From NCBI RefSeq assembly GCF_000286075.1, contig NZ_AJTZ01000005.1, positions 248,001-312,000 of the forward strand: 64,000 bases of DNA. Reading direction: 5' to 3'. Made by a program: the position numbers and the translations under genes. The stretch is from Streptococcus ratti FA-1 = DSM 20564. GTDB lineage: Bacteria; Bacillota; Bacilli; Lactobacillales; Streptococcaceae. A model generated the notes under the pieces. The model had not been told where the DNA came from and searched no databases. It saw only the letters and a program-made list of their open reading frames with translations. Of this stretch, positions 58,034 through 64,000 are shown one piece after another; the stretch's first letter is position 1, and the number at the start of each line of letters is the position of its first letter.

Positions 58034-58381
58034 TTAATCCTCAAAAATGTAGGAGCAGAGCTGCACAACTTTCTGAAAAGACGTAGTATCCAGCCGCCCG
58101 ATTTTCTGAATGTCACGAGCTCTGTAGTCAAAGGTGTGAAGTTGAAAGGGATTGACCCTACCGTCGATTTGCGGATGATTGACAGTGATCAAGAGGCCTT
58201 GCTTGCGCAATTTTTCTTGTCCATGCGTGATAGGACAGACCGCCACAAAACCAGTCTGTTTAGCATAATTGTAACTGGAAACCACGAGTGCCGGTCGGCG
58301 TTTTTGAATTTCCCTGCCTGTTGAAGGATCGAAATCTATCCAGACCAAATCTTGTTTCTGGGGAATATAGTTAGGCTTCAT
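58034..58381 (-). CDS. mazF: MazF/PemK-family mRNA interferase toxin
   Basis: A protein of 115 residues. IPQKQDLVWIDFDPSTGREIQKRRPALVVSS opens it, the classical MazF beta-barrel, with the conserved RPALV segment; VAVCPIT and GRVNPFQLHTFDYRAR match the later strands. Homologues cleave mRNA at short sequences. The ATG at 58381 overlaps the antitoxin gene end by 11 nt, giving coupled translation. A further in-frame start at 58405 is inside the antitoxin gene and less likely. Confidence 0.9.
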   Translation of the reverse strand: MKPNYIPQKQDLVWIDFDPSTGREIQKRRPALVVSSYNYAKQTGFVAVCPITHGQEKLRKQGLLITVNHPQIDGRVNPFQLHTFDYRARDIQKIGRLDTTSFQKVVQLCSYIFED

Positions 58382-58586
58382 TATCCAGCAAAGCCATCCC
58401 TTCAAAATCGTCGGACATGGCTAAATCAGTCTTGCCATCAAAAGGGTTAGCAAGCTTTGGTGCCAGAACAATCACGCCATCAACCCCTCTGTAAACAGAG
58501 AACTCAGTGCCTTCTTTTACCTTTAGATCCTTTGGAATCGTCACAGTCATCGAATTCCCAACCTTTCTCGCTTTTACTGTTGCCAT
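58371..58586 (-). CDS. mazE: MazE-like antitoxin (SpoVT/AbrB fold)
   Basis: A protein of 71 residues. The N-terminal VKARKVGNSMTVTIPKDLKVKEGTEFSVYRG is the AbrB-type DNA-binding swapped hairpin; the C-terminal part (DLAMSDDFEGMALLDNEA) is acidic and flexible and should wrap around MazF. The ATG at 58586 precedes ATVKARK; a GGGGTGATTTTT stretch with GTG lies upstream. It probably represses its own promoter with MazF through the palindrome at 58604-58634. Confidence 0.88.
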   Translation of the reverse strand: MATVKARKVGNSMTVTIPKDLKVKEGTEFSVYRGVDGVIVLAPKLANPFDGKTDLAMSDDFEGMALLDNEA

Positions 58587-58603
58587 AAAAATCACCCCTA
58601 AGT

Positions 58604-58634
58604 TCTTTTGTATATATTAAGTGTATACAAAAGA
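58604..58634. promoter_or_regulatory. mazEF operator: TCTTTTGTATA / TATACAAAAGA
   Basis: Perfect 11-bp inverted repeats around a 9-nt spacer, 18 nt upstream of the mazE start, where -10 sequences fall. A minus-strand TTGACT lies at about 58650. Confidence 0.65.
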
Positions 58635-58751
58635 GCTTGCAAAGTCAAATGGCTTTCATAGGAATTATTCGGGAAATGATGGTGAAGAACCTTTTTCACC
58701 TCTAACAAATATGGTAAAATAAAATTACAATTTTAAATAAAAACAAGAAGC

Positions 58752-58819
58752 GAGGCTAGCCTCCTTTGTTATATTTATAACAAAGGAGGCTAGCCTCCTT
58801 TGTTATATTTATAACAAAG
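58752..58819 (+). repeat. Tandem 34-bp duplication of a perfect hairpin
   Basis: The unit beginning GAGGCTAGCCTCCTTTGTTA and ending ATAACAAAG occurs twice, at 58752-58785 and 58786-58819, identical. The internal arms CTTTGTTATA / TATAACAAAG pair, and GGCTAGCCTCCTTTGTTATA pairs across the junction. It ends 34 nt before the mod start codon, so it lies in the mod leader or promoter. Confidence 0.9.
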
Positions 58820-58853
58820 GAAACCTAACAGTCTCTCTTATACAGAGGAAAAT

Positions 58854-60770
58854 ATGGACAATATTAGACAAAAACAATTATTGGAACTTTTGGCTCAGGC
58901 ACAAGAAGAAGTTATGAATGGAAATGAAGTCTCTACTGAGTTTGCGCGTGTTCTTTTCCCACCTTCTCGTAAGGAATATGAACTGACTTACTATGGGAAA
59001 GAGAGCGAACAAGCAATTATCAGTCAGACATTTGCGGCACCACTGCAAGAAAATCGCAGATTTGGTAAAGTAACTGAAAATGGATGGTTGAATAAAATTA
59101 TTTTTGGAGATAATCTTCAAGTATTAAAAACTCTTGTAGAAATGAAACATCGAGGTGAATTGAAAAACGCCGATGGCACAGATGGAGTGAGATTAATTTA
59201 TATTGATCCGCCTTTTGCAACAAAACAAGATTTTTCAAATAAAGATGCTAAGGCTTATTCAGACAAGCTGGCAGGAGCGGAGTTTTTAGAGTGGCTGAGA
59301 AAACGTCTTATTTTGTTGCGAGAACTTCTTTCTGATGATGGTTCTATTTATATTCATTTAGATTGGCATAAAGCTCATTATATCAAGGTGTTGATGGATG
59401 AAATATTTGGAGAGGGTAATTTTAAAAATGAAATTATTTGGCATTATCAGACTTATCAAGGTCAAGTAAAAACATATTTCCCAAGAAAACATGATAATAT
59501 ATTTGTTTATGGAAAAACAAAAACAACAGTGTTTAAACTATTAAAAGATAATAAGCCTGAAGGAACTATAGATGCTGAGAGGTGGAAGGATTATTATACA
59601 GATGGATGGAGAATTAAAGGAAATAATTATCCTAAAGATGATTCTAGATTTAATGGATATTTAGAGAGATTTAAAAAGAAATATGGAAGAGAACCTAAAG
59701 ATGATGATATTGTATATGTAAATAAAGGAAAAACCGTAGATGATGTTTGGGATATAAAAGCTGTTGATCCAAAAAATAAGAACGAGAAAGTTGATTATCC
59801 AACACAAAAGCCGGAAGAATTATTAGAAAGGGTCGTTGAGGCTTCGTCTAATAAAGGAGACTTGGTTTTGGATTGTTTCGGAGGTTCTGGAACAACGGCT
59901 GCGGTTGCAGAAAAACTAGATAGAAGATGGATTACGGTTGATGCAGGTATACTGTCTATTTACACCATTCAAAAAAGAATTTTAGAGATAGAAAACCATG
60001 AAGGATTTGCTGTATATGACGCTGGTTTGTATGATAATGATAAATTGAATGCTTTTGACAATACACAATGGAAGCAATTTGCTATGGCGTTGTATAATGT
60101 TCAACCTTCTTATCAAACTATCAAAGGGTTTCCTTTTGATGGTATCAAGGATGGTTCATTAGTAAAAGTTTATTCACCTAATGAATTAGAGGTATGGGGA
60201 GCAAAAATTTCGGAAGGTACCTTGGAACAAATTTATTCACGATTAGGGTCAGCTGCACCAAGTGAAATCTTCATTATTGCACCACAAGGGAAATTCACCT
60301 TTGCTGTAGATGAATTTGATAAGGATGGACAATGGAGTACAATTTTCAACATTCTCCGAGTTCCTTATTCCATGTATCAGAAATTTACTGAAAATTTTGT
60401 AGGAACTGTCCAAGCTGATGGAACAGATTCGGTTAATGCTGCTGTAGATGCCTATGGATTTGATTTTAAGAGAAAGCCTAAGGTTGATTTTAAGGTTGAT
60501 GGTGAAAGATTAACTATTAATTCTTTTGAATCTTTCTCACGGTTAAAAGGGAAAGATAATATTAATGGTTTTGAAGCATTTTCAATGCTTTTAATCGATT
60601 TATCTTATGATGGTGAAGCATTTAATATGGATAGAGTTTATTATCATAATGATTTTGATGAGGAGCAGTCTATTGCTTTTAATGAAAATGATGTTGATGG
60701 TCAAGCTATGTATATTTTTATTGATAAGTTTGGAAATGAATTTATAACAACAAGGGGAGAAATGGCCTAA
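58854..60770 (+). CDS. mod: Type III restriction-modification system methyltransferase (Mod)
   Basis: An adenine methyltransferase of 638 residues. LIYIDPPFATKQDF (about residues 115-128) is motif IV (DPPF); the AdoMet motif I is VLDCFGGSGTTAAVAEKL near 340-357. Between them (about 190-310) lies an AT-rich and charged segment that probably includes the target recognition domain. Mod determines sequence specificity and is needed for restriction. It ends just 0-1 nt before the Res gene. Codon use is more AT-rich than the housekeeping genes, a sign of horizontal acquisition. Confidence 0.93.
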   Translation: MDNIRQKQLLELLAQAQEEVMNGNEVSTEFARVLFPPSRKEYELTYYGKESEQAIISQTFAAPLQENRRFGKVTENGWLNKIIFGDNLQVLKTLVEMKHRGELKNADGTDGVRLIYIDPPFATKQDFSNKDAKAYSDKLAGAEFLEWLRKRLILLRELLSDDGSIYIHLDWHKAHYIKVLMDEIFGEGNFKNEIIWHYQTYQGQVKTYFPRKHDNIFVYGKTKTTVFKLLKDNKPEGTIDAERWKDYYTDGWRIKGNNYPKDDSRFNGYLERFKKKYGREPKDDDIVYVNKGKTVDDVWDIKAVDPKNKNEKVDYPTQKPEELLERVVEASSNKGDLVLDCFGGSGTTAAVAEKLDRRWITVDAGILSIYTIQKRILEIENHEGFAVYDAGLYDNDKLNAFDNTQWKQFAMALYNVQPSYQTIKGFPFDGIKDGSLVKVYSPNELEVWGAKISEGTLEQIYSRLGSAAPSEIFIIAPQGKFTFAVDEFDKDGQWSTIFNILRVPYSMYQKFTENFVGTVQADGTDSVNAAVDAYGFDFKRKPKVDFKVDGERLTINSFESFSRLKGKDNINGFEAFSMLLIDLSYDGEAFNMDRVYYHNDFDEEQSIAFNENDVDGQAMYIFIDKFGNEFITTRGEMA

Positions 60771-63305
60771 ATGGAATATAAAGAAAGTGATTTAGTTTTA
60801 AAAGTCAGTAAAAATGTAAATCCGTCAATCTGGGATGAAGGCTTCTTTCAAAATTTTTTTGATTTATTATTTGGTCAAAGAACTTATCAAAAAGAAGCCT
60901 CAGAGACTGCATTGCGCTTCTTAAATTCTGGAGAGTACAAAAATATATCTGCATTGGCTAAAGAAAATTTTAGTAATAATGATGTTATCAGGACACGCTG
61001 GAGTAATAATTTTTCATTGATGCAGGACGACTTAGATTTATCAGATAAACTATCTGCAACATTAGATTTAGCGACTGGTACAGGTAAATCTTATGTCATA
61101 TTTGGACTAGCTCTTGTTATGTTGGCAACTAAGAAAGTCAATCGTGTCTTAATTTTAGTTCCTAGTTTAACGATTGAAAGTGAGTTAACGCAAAAATTTA
61201 AGGATCTATTAGCTAATCAGCAGTTGTTAAAGACATTGGGTGAGGACTTTATTCCACCACAGATTGTGAATGGCGATAGTACACTCGTAGAAAATTCCAT
61301 TGCGATTGAAAACCGAAATGCTATTTATAAAGCCCAATCAGCTAGAAATTCAATAGTTGATAGCCTGAAAGGTAATGGTGAAAAGACACTTGTATTGAAT
61401 GATGAAGTTCATCATGTTTATTATTCTGAATCAAATGAATGGAAAAATTTCATAGAAGATGAAAGAAGTAATAATATCAATTTTAAGTATGTTATTGGAG
61501 TAACTGGTACTGCTTATAAAGGGAAAAATAAAAGTGGTAATGACTATTTTTCAAATGTCATTTATCGTTTTTCTCTTCGTGATGCTATTGAGCAGGGTTT
61601 TGTAAAGGATATTGAGTATATCTCAAAAGAAGATATTCCTAATGATAAAATCGAGCGTTGGCAAGTTATTTTAAATTCTCATGATACTATAGCTAAACGA
61701 TTGCCGAGTGAACTTGGAATTAAACCAATTACCATCATCGTAACATCTAGGCAGACAATGGCGGATAACAAAGCTAGGGACTTTAAAAAATTTTTGAAAC
61801 AACAAAGACAGCTCAGTGATGAAGAAGTCGATAATGTTGTATTATCTGTCCATAGTGGAACCCAAGCAGCGGTTGATAGGATGAAGCTCAAAAAGGTTAA
61901 TCAACAAGGTAATCCTGTAGAATTTATCTTTAGTGTTTCTATGCTTACCGAAGGTTGGGATGTTAAAAGAGTATTTCAAATTGTTCCTGATGAGGAAAGG
62001 GCATTTAACTCCAAGCTTTTAATTGCTCAGGTTTTAGGAAGGGGGTTAAGAATCCCTGATGGTTGGCAAAATAATTGGGGAATACCAAGGGTGACCGTTT
62101 TTAATCATGAAAAATGGTCTGCTAATGTTGAAGCCTTAGTAAATGAAGTGCTAGAAATTAGAAAGCGTTTGACAGTAGGTATAAATCCAGATTCAGAATA
62201 TCATTTTGATTTATTGAATGTAACATATTCTTCAAAAGAAGATGTTAAAAATTATCCTAAAATGGGAACCTATCAACTTTGGGAAAAGGGAGTGAATTTA
62301 CCAACGGACGATAAAGTAGGGAAAAGCACGGTTACTCTGACTGATATCAAATCTCAAGCAGAGAGAAATTTTGAAACAAGCTTTGAACATGAAACTCTCA
62401 CTTCACTTCAAATGGCTAATATTTTATATAGTCGATTTGAAGATTTAGAAGATAAAGAGTATGCAGGAGAGTATCAAAAATTATGGCCAGTTTCTAGAAT
62501 TCAGGAAATGGTAGAGAAATCTCTTGAAGATAGTGGCAATAAGTATATTACTAAGAGTTTAAAAAATAGATTTTTAACTTCAATGAATGTTATTTTCCGT
62601 AATACAGCTAAAGTTGTCAGTTATGATACAAATCCTACAGAATATCAGTATATATCTACCAAACAATTACCAAGGACCACTACAGACTTATCAGGATTCC
62701 ACAGGAATAAAGTACTATTTTATAGTTCTGAATTAAGAGATAGTTTATCAGGGGATAATGGCAGTTTAGAAACATTTAAAGAGCTTTCAGACCTGTCAAA
62801 AGGCTATAAACAAAGCCCTGTTGAAAATAGATATCATTTTAAGACACCTCAGTTTGGTATTGTGACTACTGGAAATCCTGAGACGGAATTTTTGAAAAAA
62901 TTGGTAGAAGATAAAGAAGTCAATAATAGTATTGATTCATTTGTAAAATCAGATGATATGAGCTTTTACAACATTGATTATTCTTGGAAAAAAGGGAACC
63001 ACCAAAAGACAGGACAGTTTAACCCTGATTGGTTCATTAAGCAAAATAATAATATAATAGTGGTGGAAATCAAAGATGATTCACAGATATCTGATCCAGA
63101 TACTGAGAATATTGGAAAAAACAAAGCTGCTGTGAAACACTTTGATATAATCAATCATTATTTCAAAGAAAAGGGCGAAAAGGTTCAATATAAATTTACG
63201 TTCCTAACACCAAAGGATTTTCCGACTTTCTTTAAGAGTTTAACATCAGGCAATATTCAAACTTTCAAAAGTCATTTAGATATTGCTTTAGATGATATGA
63301 ATTAA
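60771..63305 (+). CDS. res: Type III restriction endonuclease helicase subunit (Res)
   Basis: A protein of 844 residues. SF2 helicase: LDLATGTGKSYVIFGLALVM with Walker A (near 96-115), LVLNDEVHHVYY with DEVH box (near 205-216), VTGTAYKG and later QVLGRGLRIPDGW motif VI. The C-terminal nuclease has FNPDWFIKQNNNIIVVEIKDD, a PD-(D/E)xK pattern (about 748-768). It is directly downstream of mod, forming a complete system. No frameshift is seen, so restriction may be active. Confidence 0.93.
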   Translation: MEYKESDLVLKVSKNVNPSIWDEGFFQNFFDLLFGQRTYQKEASETALRFLNSGEYKNISALAKENFSNNDVIRTRWSNNFSLMQDDLDLSDKLSATLDLATGTGKSYVIFGLALVMLATKKVNRVLILVPSLTIESELTQKFKDLLANQQLLKTLGEDFIPPQIVNGDSTLVENSIAIENRNAIYKAQSARNSIVDSLKGNGEKTLVLNDEVHHVYYSESNEWKNFIEDERSNNINFKYVIGVTGTAYKGKNKSGNDYFSNVIYRFSLRDAIEQGFVKDIEYISKEDIPNDKIERWQVILNSHDTIAKRLPSELGIKPITIIVTSRQTMADNKARDFKKFLKQQRQLSDEEVDNVVLSVHSGTQAAVDRMKLKKVNQQGNPVEFIFSVSMLTEGWDVKRVFQIVPDEERAFNSKLLIAQVLGRGLRIPDGWQNNWGIPRVTVFNHEKWSANVEALVNEVLEIRKRLTVGINPDSEYHFDLLNVTYSSKEDVKNYPKMGTYQLWEKGVNLPTDDKVGKSTVTLTDIKSQAERNFETSFEHETLTSLQMANILYSRFEDLEDKEYAGEYQKLWPVSRIQEMVEKSLEDSGNKYITKSLKNRFLTSMNVIFRNTAKVVSYDTNPTEYQYISTKQLPRTTTDLSGFHRNKVLFYSSELRDSLSGDNGSLETFKELSDLSKGYKQSPVENRYHFKTPQFGIVTTGNPETEFLKKLVEDKEVNNSIDSFVKSDDMSFYNIDYSWKKGNHQKTGQFNPDWFIKQNNNIIVVEIKDDSQISDPDTENIGKNKAAVKHFDIINHYFKEKGEKVQYKFTFLTPKDFPTFFKSLTSGNIQTFKSHLDIALDDMN

Positions 63306-63387
63306 TTTTATTATTATGCAGATAACTTAATTTATCTGTGAATTATTTTTGAAAACTATAGTTGATGTAAGTTTAGGAGAAGAAAGT

Positions 63388-63421
63388 AAAAAGCACTATT
63401 TTTATTAAAATAGTGCTTTTT
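63388..63421 (+). terminator. Terminator after res
   Basis: AAAAAGCACTATTTT and AAAATAGTGCTTTTT form a 15-bp stem around a 4-nt loop. Confidence 0.85.
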
Positions 63422-63481
63422 ATTATTGAATCGTAAATCAAACCATGCTAAAATTATTATAGAAAATCTAGCAAAGGAGTT

Positions 63482-63723
63482 ATGAATTTATTGTCAGTGC
63501 AGGAATATTCGAAATGGGAAATCGAAGATATTTTGAAGCAAATCAAATTGTTGATTTCAAAGGATAGATTTGTCATTTTACTCTGAAGGATTTTTTAGGG
63601 GATGAGAAAGAAGTGCAGATTTATGCGAAATTTGTACTTGCGACTAGCCAAACTTCTGGTCTAAAAACAATTGTGGTTTCCTTTCATGAAGCTGAAAGGC
63701 CGCTGAGTTATTATTTTCAATAA
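63482..63723 (+). pseudogene. Broken small protein, probable partner of the downstream zinc-finger antitoxin-type gene
   Basis: The frame FIVSAGIFEMGNRRYFEANQ then continues to DFKG, hits TAG at about 63564, and resumes ICHFTLKDFLGDEKEVQ to SYYFQ at 63723. Its ATG at 63482 lies one base out of frame. One base lost after the ATG (ATG-GAATTT expected) and a nonsense codon explain this, so an ~80-residue protein has decayed. I do not recognise the family. The gap to the zinc-finger gene is 25 nt. Confidence 0.45.
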
Positions 63724-63748
63724 TGATAATAAAGGAGTTGAATGTATC

Positions 63749-64000
63749 ATGGCAGAAAAAAGAGTTTTTTGTGAACATTGCTTAGATGATGTTGCTTATC
63801 ATATTGAAGACCGCGAGCTCACACGTAAATTAAAGGGGAAAAACTATACTTTTAAGGGACAGGAAGCTATATGCGATAACTGCAACAAGCCTGTTTTTGT
63901 TGAAGAAATTGATAATGCCAACAGAATAGCTCTTTATGCTTCTTTTAAAAAGGAAAACGATATTATTTCTGTTTCTGAAATTAAAGCTATTCTTAGAAAA
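63749..64000 (+). CDS. Zinc-finger MqsA/YgiT-like antitoxin-type protein (partial)
   Basis: 84 codons are present before the window ends. Two CxxC pairs (FCEHCLDD and ICDNCNKP) with the YTFKGQEA turn are typical of the MqsA/YgiT-type zinc-binding N-terminus. The continuing VSEIKAILRK suggests the start of a helix-turn-helix, as in antitoxins of the MqsA or SocA-linked kind. AAAGGAG lies 11 nt before the ATG. It is truncated by the window edge; its identity as an antitoxin is probable rather than certain. Confidence 0.65.
   Translation, partial: MAEKRVFCEHCLDDVAYHIEDRELTRKLKGKNYTFKGQEAICDNCNKPVFVEEIDNANRIALYASFKKENDIISVSEIKAILRK

Overview
The window is chromosomal DNA of a low-to-mid GC Firmicute, almost certainly a Streptococcus close to the mutans group. 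The evidence is the linked set asnS, ridA, rapZ-yvcK-whiA, pepDA, adcA, pde2-like, rplS, tRNA-Arg, rodA, gyrB, ezrA and a complete his operon. A malolactic (mle) locus, adjacent fluoride-type CLC genes and AdcR boxes fit the same group. Species cannot be fixed from sequence reading alone.

Layout. 1-2.8 kb: asnS and ridA, with two decayed genes (a chagasin-like inhibitor and an iron-dependent alcohol dehydrogenase). 2.9-8.4 kb: on the minus strand, a two-gene BadF/HgdC-type activase system, diverging from a TetR regulator. 8.5-13.5 kb: DUF1003 gene, rapZ-yvcK-whiA and a C69 dipeptidase. 13.5-20.3 kb: an accessory segment with mleR/mleS/mleP, a relic XRE gene, a broken alpha/beta hydrolase, a marR/membrane-protein pair and the relic end of a conjugative-type element with a chain of hairpins. 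20.3-34.7 kb: adcA (zinc uptake) and housekeeping genes: oxidoreductase, cupins, L31B, acetyltransferases, DHH phosphoesterase, YghU, adenosine deaminase, flavodoxin, a lone sufB, TVP38-like protein, chorismate mutase, two CLC genes and rplS.

34.8-43 kb: tRNA-Arg(CCT), a candidate small RNA, rodA with a frameshift in an A8 tract, an IS110-family insertion sequence with a candidate bridge-RNA region, a HAD gene, gyrB and ezrA. 43-44 kb: a double-glycine bacteriocin locus, partly decayed. 44-52.6 kb: a T-box-controlled histidine operon, hisC-Z-G-D-serB-B-H-A-F-I-E. It carries two copies of a ~120-nt structured repeat, one before hisA and one before hisE. 52.9-58 kb: a PRD-type regulator diverging from a fructose-family PTS (IIA, IIB, IIC) plus a class II aldolase. 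58-64 kb: defence and stability genes: MazEF, a type III restriction-modification system preceded by a duplicated hairpin, and a zinc-finger (MqsA/YgiT-like) antitoxin-type gene cut by the window edge whose upstream partner is broken.

The strongest unexplained signals are the paired intra-operon his repeats with compensatory stem changes, the A8-tract frameshift in rodA, the IS110 upstream non-coding region, the hairpin chain at 19.9-20.24 kb, and the perfect 34-bp tandem hairpin duplication in front of the type III methyltransferase.
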